A stretch of DNA of 64,000 bases. Source: an uncultured Flavobacteriales bacterium. GTDB taxonomy: Bacteria > Bacteroidota > Bacteroidia > Flavobacteriales_D > Parvicellaceae. Below are positions 18,980 to 29,408 of the stretch, one piece after another. The position numbers were made by a program, and so were the translations under genes. How positions within the stretch are numbered: position 1 is the first letter of the stretch; every line of letters starts with the position of its first letter. The stretch spans positions 62,001 through 126,000 of the forward strand of contig CALSMU010000006.1 in NCBI GenBank assembly GCA_943787535.1. The letters run 5' to 3'. The notes beneath the pieces were generated by a model, which ran no database searches, was not told the DNA's origin, and saw nothing but the letters and a program-made list of their open reading frames with translations.

Positions 18980-20608
18980 TTATCCTAAGAATGGATATTT
19001 ATAATCCATTGGTGGAACAAAAGTTTCCTTTATTGTTCTGGGAGATACCCAACGAACTAAATTTAAGTATGATCCGGCTTTATCATTGGTTCCAGATCCA
19101 CGAGCACCGCCAAATGGTTGCTGTCCTACAACTGCTCCAGTTGGTTTGTCGTTTATGTAAAAGTTACCAGCGGCATTTTCCAATTTCTTCATGCCACTAA
19201 CAATAGCGTATCTATCCTGAGAGAAAATCGCTCCTGTTAAAGCGTAGTCAGACGTTTTGTCTAAAATATCCAATGTCTCATCCCATTTATTTTCATCATA
19301 AACATAAATAGTCATCACCGGACCAAAAATCTCTTCACACATTGTTTTAAAAGATGGATTTGTAGTTACAATAACCGTAGGTTCGATAAAGTAACCTTTC
19401 GATTTATCATAATTTCCACCACAGATAATTTCAGCATCATCTCTTTCTTTTGCGTAATCAATAAATGAAGCAATTTTATCGAAAGATTGCTCGCTAATTA
19501 CTGCATTTACAAAGTTGCTGAAGTCTTCTGGACTCCCCATTTTAAAAGAATTTACTTGTTCTTTTACGATTTCAATAATCTCATCCGAAATATTAGAAGG
19601 AATATACCCTCTTGAAGCAGCAGAACACTTTTGCCCTTGAAATTCAAAAGCTCCTCGGCTAATTGCAGTAGCAACTTGAACAGGAATAGAAGATTTGTGA
19701 GCAATGATAAAATCTTTCCCACCTGTTTCTCCAACTACTCTTGGGTAAGATTTGTAAATGTCAATGTTAGCACCAATAGTTTTCCAGAGGCTTTTAAATA
19801 CACCTGTAGATCCAGTAAAGTGCAGACCTGAAAATTCTGGATGATTGAAAACAACTTCACCAGAATCAGCACCACTAACGTATACCATATTAATAACACC
19901 ATCAGGAACACCTGCAGCTTTAAATATTTTCATTAACACATGAGCAGAGTAGATTTGAGTTGCAGCTGGTTTCCATACCACAACGTTGCCCATCATTGCA
20001 GGAGCAGCGCAAAGATTTGCAGCGATTGAGGTAAAGTTGAATGGTGTAATAGCAAATACAAACCCTTCTAAAGGACGGTATTCTAATCTGTTCCACATTC
20101 CAGGGTTAGACTCTGGTTGGTCTTCATATACTTGTTGCATAAAAGCAACGTTAAATCTAAAGAAGTCAATCAATTCGCATGCGGCATCAATTTCGGCTTG
20201 CATCGCATTTTTGGATTGCGCCAGCATAGTTGCAGCATTCAGTTCATTTCTAAAAGGTCCTTCTAATAAATCAGCGGCTTTTAAAAATATTGAGGCTCTA
20301 TGTTCCCAAGGCATATTCGCCCATTCGGACTTAGCTGCTAAAGCAGCATCAATTGCTTTAGTAACGTGCTCTTTAGTTCCAAAATTATAACTGCCTAAGT
20401 TATGAGTGTGGTCATGTGGAGGAGACATTTTTCTTTTGTCATTTGTTGTTACCTCTTCACTACCAATATACATGGGAACCTCAATTGGCTCTTGATTGTA
20501 CATTTCTTTGTATTTGGCTAATAAACTATCTTTTTCTTCCGAACCAGGGGCATATCCTTTTACAGGTTCGTTAGCAGGATATGGTGCAGTATATACTCCG
20601 TTTGACAT
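18980..20608 (-). CDS. pruA: L-glutamate gamma-semialdehyde (P5C) dehydrogenase
   Basis: 542 residues, the length of the stand-alone P5C dehydrogenase. It oxidises glutamate semialdehyde to glutamate with NAD+, the second step of proline breakdown. Aldehyde dehydrogenase motifs are AITPFNFTSIAANLCAAPAMMGNVVVWKPA, LHFTGSTGVFKSLW, VGETGGKDFIIAHKS with the catalytic glutamate, and FEFQGQKCSAASRGYIP with the nucleophilic cysteine near residue 326. The C-terminal IYVYDENKWDETLDILDKTSDYALTGAIF is typical of PruA. The proline dehydrogenase gene is not in this window. Confidence 0.95.
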   Translation of the reverse strand: MSNGVYTAPYPANEPVKGYAPGSEEKDSLLAKYKEMYNQEPIEVPMYIGSEEVTTNDKRKMSPPHDHTHNLGSYNFGTKEHVTKAIDAALAAKSEWANMPWEHRASIFLKAADLLEGPFRNELNAATMLAQSKNAMQAEIDAACELIDFFRFNVAFMQQVYEDQPESNPGMWNRLEYRPLEGFVFAITPFNFTSIAANLCAAPAMMGNVVVWKPAATQIYSAHVLMKIFKAAGVPDGVINMVYVSGADSGEVVFNHPEFSGLHFTGSTGVFKSLWKTIGANIDIYKSYPRVVGETGGKDFIIAHKSSIPVQVATAISRGAFEFQGQKCSAASRGYIPSNISDEIIEIVKEQVNSFKMGSPEDFSNFVNAVISEQSFDKIASFIDYAKERDDAEIICGGNYDKSKGYFIEPTVIVTTNPSFKTMCEEIFGPVMTIYVYDENKWDETLDILDKTSDYALTGAIFSQDRYAIVSGMKKLENAAGNFYINDKPTGAVVGQQPFGGARGSGTNDKAGSYLNLVRWVSPRTIKETFVPPMDYKYPFLG

Positions 20609-20639
20609 ATGTTGAGTTTTAATTTTTAAATTCTTAACG

Positions 20640-20647
20640 CGAAATTA
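20640..20647 (-). promoter_or_regulatory. -7 box TAATTTCG of pruA
   Basis: TAnnTTCG variant on the minus strand, 31 bases before the pruA start. Confidence 0.4.
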
Positions 20648-20762
20648 AAATAACCTAGAAGATAGAGGGTAATAATAGCTGCTAAATATTAACAAATGAA
20701 GAATTAAACTTAAAATGGTTAACAAAATCAATTAATTAAAGCTAGAATAGATTGCATTCTAG

Positions 20763-20770
20763 TATTTTTG
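20763..20770 (+). promoter_or_regulatory. -7 box TATTTTTG of valS
   Basis: Exact TAnnTTTG match 28 bases before the valS start codon. Confidence 0.55.
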
Positions 20771-20798
20771 CAATCGGAATACAACAACAATACTGATA

Positions 20799-23435
20799 AT
20801 GATGGAAATACCTAAAATATACGAAGCAGGAAGAGCAGAAGAGAAATGGTACAAATACTGGGTTGATAATGGATATTTTAAATCAACTCCAGATGATAGA
20901 GAGCCTTATACAGTTGTTATTCCACCTCCAAATGTAACGGGGGTGTTGCACATGGGGCATATGTTGAACAATACTATTCAAGACATATTAGTGAGAAGAG
21001 CTCGTATGTTAGGTAAAAATGCTTGCTGGGTTGCAGGAACAGATCATGCTTCTATTGCAACTGAAGCAAAGGTTGTAGCTAAATTAAAATCCGAGGGAAT
21101 TCAAAAAACAGACTTAAAGAGAGATGAGTTTTTGCAACATGCTTGGGATTGGACAGAAAAACATGGTGGGATAATTCTAGAACAATTAAAAAAATTAGGA
21201 GCTTCTTGCGATTGGGATCGTACCCGATTTACAATGGATAAGGATTATTACGATAGTGTAATAAAAGTATTTTGTAATCTTCATGAAGAAGGGTATATCT
21301 ACCGTGGTGTTAGAATGGTAAATTGGGATCCTTCAGCTCAAACTGCATTGAGTGATGAAGAAGTAAATTACAAAGAGGTAAACTCAAAGTTGTATTACGT
21401 TCGTTATAAAATAGAAGGAACAGATGACGAGTGGTTATCAATCGCTACAACGCGTCCTGAAACAATCTTAGGAGATACTGCAATTTGCATTAATCCGAAT
21501 GATGAAAGATATTCACATTTAAAAGGAAAAAACGCAGTTGTTCCATTAGTTGGAAGGCTAGTGCCAATTATTTTTGATGAGTACGTTGACCCAGAATTTG
21601 GAACGGGTTGTCTGAAAATTACTCCTGCACATGATCCAAATGATTATGAATTAGGAAGTACGTATGATTTAGAGTCAATAGATATCTTAAATGATAATGG
21701 GACAATTAATGAGGATGTTGGGTTTTATGCTAACCAAGACAGGTTTGAAGTTCGTAAGCAAATCGCTATTGACCTAGAGAATCAAGGTTATTTGGTTAAA
21801 ACAGAAGATCATATTAATAAAATAGGATTTTCGGAAAGAACAAATGCCGTAATTGAACCTAAACTGTCGATGCAGTGGTTTTGCGCCATGGAAGACTTAG
21901 CTAAACCAGCTTTGGACAATGTAATGAACGATACTATTCAATTTCACCCAGAGAAGTTTAAAAATTCTTATCGCCACTGGATGGAAAACATTAAGGATTG
22001 GTGTATTTCTCGTCAATTATGGTGGGGACATCAAATTCCTGCATATTTCTATGGAAGAAAGAAAGATGATTTTGTTGTTGCAGAAACAATTGAAGAGGCT
22101 TTGGTTAAAGCAAGAGAGAAAACAGGAAATATTGATTTAAAACAAGAAGATTTGCGTCAAGATGATGATGTGATGGATACTTGGTTTTCTTCTTGGTTAT
22201 GGCCAATATCAGTATTTAATGGGTTTAAAGAAGGTAATGACAACAAGGATTTAGATTATTATTATCCAACCAATGATTTAGTTACAGCTCCAGAGATTAT
22301 GTTCTTTTGGGTTGCAAGAATGATTATTTCAGGTTATAAATACAAAGGAGAGCTTCCTTTTAAAAATGTTTATTTCACGGGTATTGTTAGGGATAAGTTA
22401 GGGCGCAAAATGTCAAAGTCCCTTGGCAATAGTCCAGATCCATTAGATTTAATTGATAAGTATGGTGCTGATGGCGTAAGAGTTGGAATGTTATTGAGTT
22501 CTCCTGCAGGAAATGATTTGCCTTTCGATAGCTCCCAATGTGAACAAGGACGTAATTTTTCAAACAAGATATGGAACGCATTTCGTTTGGTTAATAGCTG
22601 GGATGTTCAAGATATCAAACAGCCCAATTACGCAGCTAAAGGTGTTGAATGGTTTAAAAGTAAGTTCAATAAGACTTTAGCTGAAATCAACGATTCTTAC
22701 AATAAATTTAGAATTTCAGAAGCGTTAATGAGTACGTATAAATTAGTTTGGGATGATTTCTGTTCTTGGTATTTAGAAATAGTAAAACCTCCTTATCAGC
22801 AACCTATTGATGCTATTACGTATAAAGAAACACTTTCAATATTTGAGTCGTTACTAAAAGTTATACATCCATTTACTCCATTTATTTCTGAGGAGATTTG
22901 GCACTTAATTGGAGATAAAAAAGACGAAGATTGTATTATGGTGGCTGAATGGCCTGCATTAGGAGATGTTGACAAAGATTTATTATCGAACTTTATTCTT
23001 GCTGAAGAGGTAATTACGAATATTCGAAATATTCGAAAAGAAAAGAACATTGCAAATAAAGTTACTTTAGACTTAATAGTAATTGACAATGAAAAAGCGA
23101 ATCGATCATTTGACCCAATAATTTCTAAAATAAGTAATCTTTCTAGTTTGGAATATGTTGATCACAAAGTGGATAATGCCTTTTCTTTTGTCCTGAAATC
23201 AAATGAATATTTTGTTCCGTTTAATGAAGATATTGATGTTAAAGCAGAGATTGAAAAAATAGAGCAGGAATTGAAGTATACCAAAGGTTTTTTAATCAGT
23301 GTTTCAAAAAAGCTGAGCAATGAACGATTTGTTAGTAATGCTCCAGAAAAGGTTGTAGCTATTGAGAAAAAGAAAATGGCAGATGCAGAAGCAAAGGTTA
23401 AAATACTAGAAGAGAAGTTGAATACTTTTGCTTAA
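20799..23435 (+). CDS. valS: Valine--tRNA ligase
   Basis: 878 residues, a typical bacterial ValRS. It charges tRNA-Val. The HIGH signature is HMGH at 51-54 within [21 protein letters not shown], and the second signature KMSKS is near 537 in [18 protein letters not shown]. The editing (CP1) domain lies between about 190 and 340 ([18 protein letters not shown]). The anticodon-binding domain follows, and the protein ends in the ValRS-specific coiled-coil arm ([37 protein letters not shown]). The first two codons are both ATG; either may start it. Its last four bases overlap the end of the convergent gene. Confidence 0.97.
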   Translation: MMEIPKIYEAGRAEEKWYKYWVDNGYFKSTPDDREPYTVVIPPPNVTGVLHMGHMLNNTIQDILVRRARMLGKNACWVAGTDHASIATEAKVVAKLKSEGIQKTDLKRDEFLQHAWDWTEKHGGIILEQLKKLGASCDWDRTRFTMDKDYYDSVIKVFCNLHEEGYIYRGVRMVNWDPSAQTALSDEEVNYKEVNSKLYYVRYKIEGTDDEWLSIATTRPETILGDTAICINPNDERYSHLKGKNAVVPLVGRLVPIIFDEYVDPEFGTGCLKITPAHDPNDYELGSTYDLESIDILNDNGTINEDVGFYANQDRFEVRKQIAIDLENQGYLVKTEDHINKIGFSERTNAVIEPKLSMQWFCAMEDLAKPALDNVMNDTIQFHPEKFKNSYRHWMENIKDWCISRQLWWGHQIPAYFYGRKKDDFVVAETIEEALVKAREKTGNIDLKQEDLRQDDDVMDTWFSSWLWPISVFNGFKEGNDNKDLDYYYPTNDLVTAPEIMFFWVARMIISGYKYKGELPFKNVYFTGIVRDKLGRKMSKSLGNSPDPLDLIDKYGADGVRVGMLLSSPAGNDLPFDSSQCEQGRNFSNKIWNAFRLVNSWDVQDIKQPNYAAKGVEWFKSKFNKTLAEINDSYNKFRISEALMSTYKLVWDDFCSWYLEIVKPPYQQPIDAITYKETLSIFESLLKVIHPFTPFISEEIWHLIGDKKDEDCIMVAEWPALGDVDKDLLSNFILAEEVITNIRNIRKEKNIANKVTLDLIVIDNEKANRSFDPIISKISNLSSLEYVDHKVDNAFSFVLKSNEYFVPFNEDIDVKAEIEKIEQELKYTKGFLISVSKKLSNERFVSNAPEKVVAIEKKKMADAEAKVKILEEKLNTFA

Positions 23436-23854
23436 CCAACTTGATTTTTTAAAAGATGTAATTTGTTTTGTTCATTTAGCCATAGGGTAGCTTCAATTTC
23501 GTTTTTGAAAAATTGAACAGGGTAGGGAACTTTATTTATTTTAAAGTAAAATTTAGATAGTAACCTTTGCGAAAGTGATTCAATAATTAATCCAATTGCT
23601 ATTGTGTTGGAATTATCTTCTTGAATGCTAACTTTTCGAGCTTCTGTTGTAATTGATCCATAAAGACCAGGGATTGATAAAATACACCTTTGCTCACCTT
23701 TGTATAATGATTTTATAGCATCAATAAACTCTTGCATTACCTCCTCTGTAATTTCATAGGGGTCTTCTCTAGTAAATCGTTGCTCAATAATTCCGTCACT
23801 CCTCAATGAAATTGTACAAAAGTCTAGTTCTATGGATTCTATTATTGTCGCCAT
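23432..23854 (-). CDS. Small cytoplasmic protein, DUF7793/STAS-like
   Basis: 140 residues with no signal peptide or membrane segment. Secondary structure by eye is alternating strands and helices: [84 protein letters not shown], then [15 protein letters not shown]. The last part is close to a pattern I associate with Bacteroidota DUF7793 proteins, which have a STAS-like fold. That assignment is tentative. It is convergent with valS, overlapping it by four bases, and has no obvious functional partner. Function unknown. Confidence 0.7.
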   Translation of the reverse strand: MATIIESIELDFCTISLRSDGIIEQRFTREDPYEITEEVMQEFIDAIKSLYKGEQRCILSIPGLYGSITTEARKVSIQEDNSNTIAIGLIIESLSQRLLSKFYFKINKVPYPVQFFKNEIEATLWLNEQNKLHLLKNQVG

Positions 23855-23937
23855 TATATTTAAAAATGTGATAAATATATAGTTAAAAACGACTAATTGT
23901 ACTTTTTACAAGATAAAAAACGTAATATTTTGTGTAA

Positions 23938-25059
23938 TTACATGTGGTTTTGATAAATCTTTAATAATTTATTACGAACAAAATTCTTTGATGAATGTGT
24001 GGATAATGAATTAGCAATGGAATCTGGTAAAAGACCTTTAGTTTGGATAGAAGTCATAGCATTTTCAAGCAGCTCATCACAGTTTATATCAATAAGTATC
24101 CCGTTTTTTTCATTGATGAATTGTTCAGGACCTTTACAACGGGTAGCAATTACAGGTACGCCGCTTAAAATAGCTTCAACTGTTACCATTGAGTAGGTTT
24201 CAAAATAACTATTTACAATAACACAATCCACTTGCATATAATATTCCAAAACATCTCCTTGTGAAATACGTCCTATAAAATTTACAGAATCAGTAATATT
24301 AGCATCCTTTACTAGTTCAGAAAGCATTTCTTTATCTTTTCCATCACCAATTATATCTAATATGCTATTTGGTTGGGTTTTTAGTGTTTCCGCAAACGCA
24401 CGGATAACTCCAGAAATATTTTTTGTTTGATCGACTAAATCAGCAACTATTAAAAAGGTGAAATTTTTCTTTTCCAATTGTTTTCTAATTCCTTTTGTTT
24501 CTATAACATTATCTACAATTGATATTTTATTTTGAATTCCTTTGTTTTTTATCCCTTCTGCTAGATGTTTGCTAACTGCGATTACTTCCTTGCAATTGTT
24601 TATCCGTTTAATTCTTTTTTTCTTTTTAAGGTTTGGAATAGCGTCAAATCTTCCATCTAAATATCCAGACCAATGTTCTGAGAGAATTACAGGTATTTTT
24701 TTAAAATATTTTTCTGCAATCCATAAATTTCTTCCTGCGATATGACAATGAACCAAATCAGGGTAGAATCCGGAATCTGCAACAGTAGATAAGCCTTTTT
24801 GAAGTGCTCTTAGATAAAACTTTATGCGTTTGTAGGCATTTCCTTTTGCACAATAGACAACCTGAATCTCTTTAATGTCATTGGAGTCATTAATAGAAAG
24901 AGAAATGTCAGAAATGTTTTTAGAACCAATTATTGATAAAACTAAATTGTTACAATCTGATGCGGTGGCAATAATTTGTTTCTGAATGAACGTTCCTAAC
25001 TGTATATCATCTGGGTTTGGATACCATTGCGGAATATGCAGTATTTTAGGTTTGTTCAT
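23938..25059 (-). CDS. Glycosyltransferase family 4 (GT-B)
   Basis: 373 residues from the ATG at 25059; the frame is open to 25113. The later start is supported by the family-like N-terminus MNKPKILHIPQWYPNP and by a TATCTTAG box that ends five bases before it. N-terminal domain: VHCHIAGRNLWIAEKYFKKIPVILSEHWSGYLDG. C-terminal nucleotide-sugar domain: FLIVADLVDQTKNISGVIRAFAE, LDIIGDGKDKEML, INFIGRISQGDVLEYY-like segment and VNSYFETYSMVTVEAILSGVPVIATRCKGPEQFI, which holds the conserved E-x7-E motif. It probably adds a sugar to a surface polysaccharide. Upstream neighbours are MATE, SGNH-like and MBOAT genes. Confidence 0.88.
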   Translation of the reverse strand: MNKPKILHIPQWYPNPDDIQLGTFIQKQIIATASDCNNLVLSIIGSKNISDISLSINDSNDIKEIQVVYCAKGNAYKRIKFYLRALQKGLSTVADSGFYPDLVHCHIAGRNLWIAEKYFKKIPVILSEHWSGYLDGRFDAIPNLKKKKRIKRINNCKEVIAVSKHLAEGIKNKGIQNKISIVDNVIETKGIRKQLEKKNFTFLIVADLVDQTKNISGVIRAFAETLKTQPNSILDIIGDGKDKEMLSELVKDANITDSVNFIGRISQGDVLEYYMQVDCVIVNSYFETYSMVTVEAILSGVPVIATRCKGPEQFINEKNGILIDINCDELLENAMTSIQTKGLLPDSIANSLSTHSSKNFVRNKLLKIYQNHM

Positions 25060-25064
25060 TTTTG

Positions 25065-25072
25065 CTAAGATA
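25065..25072 (-). promoter_or_regulatory. -7-like box TATCTTAG of the GT4 gene
   Basis: One mismatch from TAnnTTTG, on the minus strand, ending five bases before the ATG at 25059. The same variant TATCTTAG lies 20 bases before bshA (41712-41719). Confidence 0.4.
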
Positions 25073-25160
25073 ATAACTTTTCGTTCACGCTGAGCGGAGT
25101 TGAAATAAGACAAGTTTTTTCACGAGGTTTGGATTTATACGTTCGTAAATAGTTTAAAAA

Positions 25161-26495
25161 TCAAACAACCGTTTTTTTCCAATTTCCTTTTATTAAATAC
25201 CAAAAAGCCATTATGCCTAGTACTGAGAAATAAATAAATTCTGAGCACCAAACTAATTCTAGTCTTAATCGGAGAATGACTGTCATATAATATGTCGTTG
25301 TTAGGTATATTAAAATATTAATAAACTCCATAGCCATTGTTACTTTGGTGTTGCCAGTTCCAATAACCCCATTAAACAATATTGAAGCCACGCAAAATAA
25401 ATAGATCGTCATGCTAATAATTTTTAATGTCGAAATTGACAGAGGAACAAGAGATACGTCGTTAGTGTACAACAAAATAACTTGTTCGGGAGCAATCCAA
25501 ATTAATCCTAATAAAACGGTAGTAAATGCTAAACATAAAACAATAATCTTCTTTAATAAGTCACCTATATAGGCACTTTTACCAGCTCCAATTAGATTGC
25601 TCACTAAAGTGTTTGTAGCTACGTTTAAACCCATTAATGGAATTATTAATACCATGTAAATACTTCTTATAATATGTGATACAGCTAATTCAGATTCTCC
25701 TAATTTTTCCAATATCATAAAGAATATGAACCATGAACCTAAAGCTAGCGTATTTTGCATCATTACGGGTGCACTAATTTTGATTATACGACCAAATAAT
25801 TCTTTATTTAACCTACCAAATCGGAACATGTTGTACTTTACTTTATTCGAATCCCAACGACTATAAATGATGAAAAAGAGTAATGTTATTATTTCTGCTA
25901 ATACCGATGCTAAGGCTGCTCCTTTAACTCCCATTTCAGGGAATCCAAGTTCGCCAAATATCAATGCATAGTCAAAAAAGACATTTGTGAGGGCCATTAA
26001 TAGGGTGGAGTACGTTAATATATTTGTTCGTGTTGTACCCACAAAATAAGAAATGAAAACAAAATTGAAAAGGGCAAATAGTATACCTGGGGAACGATAG
26101 TTCATATAGGAAATAGATGCTTTACTAATTGAGTCAGAATTGGTGAATGATTCGAATATTACCGGTGAAATATAATAGAGGAGGAGAAACATGATAATGC
26201 CAAGTGGAATCATTAAAAACAACGTATGGTTGAATATTGCTCCAACTTGTGCGTAATTTTTCTCACCGTTTCGTCGACCGATAATAATTTGGGAACCAGT
26301 AGACATTCCCATTCCTAACATCACAAAAACGAAGTAAAAAAGGCCAGCGTTACCAGCAGCGCCTAACTCAATTTCCCCCAATCTCCCCAGAAACGCAGTA
26401 TCTGTTACATTAACAATGTTTTGAGCTACACCACTTAGGACAATTGGTATTGAAATGTTTAAAATATGTTTGTATGATATAGCGCCCGTTTGCAT
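25161..26495 (-). CDS. MATE family efflux transporter
   Basis: 444 residues with about twelve transmembrane segments. MATE landmarks are ILNISIPIVLSGVAQNIVNVTDTAFLGRLGEIELGAAG in the first helix pair, GSQIIIGRRNGEKNYAQVG, and GVKGAALASVLAEIITLLFF. It differs clearly from the MATE protein at 1021-2349. It follows the SGNH-like gene by 33 bases but has its own promoter box. Because it stands between acyltransferase and glycosyltransferase genes, its substrate could be a glycan precursor rather than a drug. That is speculation, since true flippases belong to other branches of the superfamily. Confidence 0.9.
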   Translation of the reverse strand: MQTGAISYKHILNISIPIVLSGVAQNIVNVTDTAFLGRLGEIELGAAGNAGLFYFVFVMLGMGMSTGSQIIIGRRNGEKNYAQVGAIFNHTLFLMIPLGIIMFLLLYYISPVIFESFTNSDSISKASISYMNYRSPGILFALFNFVFISYFVGTTRTNILTYSTLLMALTNVFFDYALIFGELGFPEMGVKGAALASVLAEIITLLFFIIYSRWDSNKVKYNMFRFGRLNKELFGRIIKISAPVMMQNTLALGSWFIFFMILEKLGESELAVSHIIRSIYMVLIIPLMGLNVATNTLVSNLIGAGKSAYIGDLLKKIIVLCLAFTTVLLGLIWIAPEQVILLYTNDVSLVPLSISTLKIISMTIYLFCVASILFNGVIGTGNTKVTMAMEFINILIYLTTTYYMTVILRLRLELVWCSEFIYFSVLGIMAFWYLIKGNWKKTVV

Positions 26496-26500
26496 ACGCG

Positions 26501-26508
26501 CAAATATA
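26501..26508 (-). promoter_or_regulatory. -7 box TATATTTG of the MATE gene, with -33 TTTG
   Basis: Exact TAnnTTTG match on the minus strand that ends five bases before the ATG at 26495. TTTG lies 21 bases upstream of the box, a plausible -33 element. The spacing predicts a leaderless transcript. Confidence 0.65.
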
Positions 26509-26528
26509 CGTTTATGTAATTAGGGTTT

Positions 26529-27941
26529 TCAAATAGTAGGCGCTGATAATTTAGTATTGACAACCTTCGTTTGTAGAATTTTAATAAATTCTATATCATT
26601 AGCTGGTATGGAGTAAATATATTGTTCTCCAGGTATATGGTATTTATTAAAAGGTAAATTAACTTGAATTCTTTGCGGCTTTCCTTTTAATTTCACATCC
26701 ACTATCATCCGAACTTCTAAGTCCTCCTTTTCACTTTCTAGAATATAGGATTTAGGGATTTTAGCCATAATTATTTTCACCTTTTCTTCTTGAACAATTC
26801 CAACTTCTTTTATTGTACAGTTTTCTGTAACAATTTCGTTTTGAACAAAAAGTACTTTATTTCCCAAAATCATAGGATTGTTGTAAAAATAACTTTCCTC
26901 TCCATAAAACATATTGTGCCAAACCTGATCTGCTTTTCTATTTGGTAACCCAGCAGAATTAGTGCTATTTTGGATACTATCTGAAAGGCTGTAGGTAACA
27001 ATTAATGAACCTAAGTATGTCATGTGTTGATTTCCATAAGTGTTTTCAAAGCAATTGGGAGTTAGCATATCTTCTTGGTAAAATTGTTGGAAGTCAAATA
27101 ATTCATAGCCGTATTTTTTTTCGATTAAGTTTGACAGTATTTCATAGCGTGTATTGTAATTTTCAATATGATCTTTATAAACAGGAATGGTGAAAAAGAC
27201 AGGTTGAATATTATTGTCCTCTAGTAAATCAATTAAAAGTTGCAAGCTATTCAGCTGTTCATCACTAATGGTTAAGCTATCTCCATCAACTGCTGGTCCA
27301 TCGGATTCGTATATATTTAAAATAGAATCCTTGATACCAGTAGTGAACCGAACGTATCTTCCTAGATACAGCTTGTTATTTATGACTTCTTTTTTTTCTT
27401 TGTTTTTTTCTATTTGTTCGGTGTTCGTAAATAAGAAGTTATGATTTCTAATACTTGTAGACCATGCAAAAGCGTATTCTTCAATATCGAACCAATGGGG
27501 TGTCGTAATTACTTTCTCATAAATATTTCTTCGCGCATTAAAGTCCTTATATAAAAATGATTTTCCGGAACCTTCTTTATCAGTCATAGTGGAACTATTA
27601 AGTGTGGTTACTTCTATAGCTACCATTTTTGGTTTACTAATAGTTAATGCCTCTCTAAGGTTATAATAGGACTGAGTTAAAGAACCATTGGGTGTTGCCA
27701 ATACAAATGTATTCAACCCAAGCCTCGAACTCATAGTTTTTGGGTTGATGCCACAGTAAGTTTTTGAATTACCAAGAATTAATAAATCAATTTCATTTTC
27801 ACTGGTAAACTTATATATACCATTCCATCTTTTCTCAACGTGATCTTCGTCAAATGAAAAAAGTTTGGATGCATCTAAATAGTAAATGGTGCCAAGAACA
27901 ACAAGCATTATTACTACTATTTTTATAAGCATTTTCTTCAT
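26529..27941 (-). CDS. SGNH-like membrane-anchored protein, partner of MBOAT
   Basis: 470 residues. One N-terminal transmembrane segment (about 4-21, MLIKIVVIMLVVLGTIYYL) anchors a large extracytoplasmic domain. IDLLILGNSKTYCGINP places an SGNH block I motif at about 55-66 with Ser59 as the candidate nucleophile. The expected C-terminal D-x-x-H or D-x-H site aligns best with GNQH at 303-306, so His306 is present but the aspartate is not. It lies 12 bases behind the MBOAT gene, the usual AlgI/AlgJ- or DltB/DltD-like pairing in which MBOAT carries acyl groups across the membrane and the SGNH protein transfers them. The acceptor glycan is unknown. Confidence 0.75.
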   Translation of the reverse strand: MKKMLIKIVVIMLVVLGTIYYLDASKLFSFDEDHVEKRWNGIYKFTSENEIDLLILGNSKTYCGINPKTMSSRLGLNTFVLATPNGSLTQSYYNLREALTISKPKMVAIEVTTLNSSTMTDKEGSGKSFLYKDFNARRNIYEKVITTPHWFDIEEYAFAWSTSIRNHNFLFTNTEQIEKNKEKKEVINNKLYLGRYVRFTTGIKDSILNIYESDGPAVDGDSLTISDEQLNSLQLLIDLLEDNNIQPVFFTIPVYKDHIENYNTRYEILSNLIEKKYGYELFDFQQFYQEDMLTPNCFENTYGNQHMTYLGSLIVTYSLSDSIQNSTNSAGLPNRKADQVWHNMFYGEESYFYNNPMILGNKVLFVQNEIVTENCTIKEVGIVQEEKVKIIMAKIPKSYILESEKEDLEVRMIVDVKLKGKPQRIQVNLPFNKYHIPGEQYIYSIPANDIEFIKILQTKVVNTKLSAPTI

Positions 27942-27953
27942 TATAATTCAAAT

Positions 27954-29408
27954 TTAAAATTGAAAGTACAAGAACTGGTTATCGCTAACGTCTTCACCAT
28001 AAGCTCCTAAATAAATTATCATGAGTATGGCGGTAATATAAACTGCAAAACGGATAACAATATTTCTTTCGGTAAGAAATTTATATAGATCTTTTTTCTC
28101 TTGAATGTAATCAAGAATATAAATACTAACTAAACAGTAAAATACAAATTTGAACTCTGACACTGTTAGACCTAGTTCATATAAGTTATCCCAACCGGTT
28201 AAAGAGATATTTTGAAATACGTAAATCGCATCATCAAATGTTTGCGCTCTAAAAAAGATTAACGAGCCACCCCAAAGTAACATTACAACAGCACTTTGTA
28301 GTATACGTTTAATGAAGGAGGTTTTCGGTTTTTTGGAAGTTTTTCTCCTGTCAATAAACACTTGAGCGATTAAAAAGAGTCCGTTTAATAATCCCCATAG
28401 GGCAAAATTCCAACTTGCACCGTGCCATAAACCGCTCAATAAAAATGTGATCAGCAAGTTGATTAAATGTCTTTTTACGCCTCTTTTATTTCCTCCCAAT
28501 GGAATATAAACATAGTCTCTAAACCATGTCGATAAAGAAATGTGCCACCTATGCCAAAAGTCAGAGATAGAAGTTGCCCAATAAGGTCTTCTGAAGTTAC
28601 TTTGTAAGTCAAAACCTAATACTCTTGCTGCACCAATTGCAATGTTTGAATACGCAGAGAAATCTAAGTATAATTGAAACATAAAAAAGAATGAGGCGAT
28701 GAATAAAGAGGACCCAGTATGATCAAGCAAATAGTTGTGTGATTCCTCATGTTTGTAAACCGTATTGACTAAAATAGCAAGCCTATCAGCAATTACTATC
28801 TTTACGAAGAACCCCCAAAGCATGAGTAATAATCCATTTTTTACACGTTCGTATTCAAATACGACATTATTGTAAAATTGGGGTATTAAGTTTTTTGCTC
28901 TTTCAATTGGCCCGGCTACTAATTGTGGGAAGAATGACACGTATGTTGCGAAAATACCTAGGTGCTTAATGGGTTTAATTTTACCATAATAGATGTCAAT
29001 CGTATAACTTAATGTTTGAAATGTATAGAAAGAGATACCAACGGGTAATAGTAACTTAAGGGTGCTCGGATCAAATGGTATGCTAAACAGATTTAAAGTG
29101 TCACGGATAGATTCATTAAAGAAGTCCCAATATTTAAAAGTGAATAATAGACCTAGATTGACAAATAAACTTAAGAATAACCAAAGTTTTTTTCTCTTTT
29201 TAGAAACTGCTTTTTCTATTGCCAATCCAGCACCAAAGTCAACCAAGGTGGAAGCTACAATTAGAATAATATATTCTGCCTTCCACGACATGTAGAAGTA
29301 ATAACTCGCAACTAATAATAGGAACCAACGAAATTTTTGAGGAACGGCATAATAAAGGACGACCACCATTGGTAAAAAAACCAAAAAATGAAATGAATTA
29401 AACAACAT
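27954..29408 (-). CDS. MBOAT family O-acyltransferase (AlgI-like)
   Basis: About 484 residues from the ATG at 29408; the frame is open to 29441, but family members begin near MLFNSFHFLVFLPMVVVLYY. It is a polytopic membrane protein. Landmarks are LLPVGISFYTFQTLSYTIDIYYG, FPQLVAGPIERA, FWHRWHISLSTWFRDYVYIPLGGNKRG and the invariant histidine in LSGLWHGASWNFALWG. AlgI-type MBOAT proteins move acyl groups (usually acetyl) across the inner membrane for transfer onto exported polysaccharides. It is the first gene of an apparent unit with the SGNH-like gene. Confidence 0.92.
   Translation of the reverse strand: MLFNSFHFLVFLPMVVVLYYAVPQKFRWFLLLVASYYFYMSWKAEYIILIVASTLVDFGAGLAIEKAVSKKRKKLWLFLSLFVNLGLLFTFKYWDFFNESIRDTLNLFSIPFDPSTLKLLLPVGISFYTFQTLSYTIDIYYGKIKPIKHLGIFATYVSFFPQLVAGPIERAKNLIPQFYNNVVFEYERVKNGLLLMLWGFFVKIVIADRLAILVNTVYKHEESHNYLLDHTGSSLFIASFFFMFQLYLDFSAYSNIAIGAARVLGFDLQSNFRRPYWATSISDFWHRWHISLSTWFRDYVYIPLGGNKRGVKRHLINLLITFLLSGLWHGASWNFALWGLLNGLFLIAQVFIDRRKTSKKPKTSFIKRILQSAVVMLLWGGSLIFFRAQTFDDAIYVFQNISLTGWDNLYELGLTVSEFKFVFYCLVSIYILDYIQEKKDLYKFLTERNIVIRFAVYITAILMIIYLGAYGEDVSDNQFLYFQF

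Noticed and set aside
1021..26495. Two MATE genes as a recent duplication
   Set aside because: The two proteins share only family-level motifs and differ throughout, so they are old paralogues.
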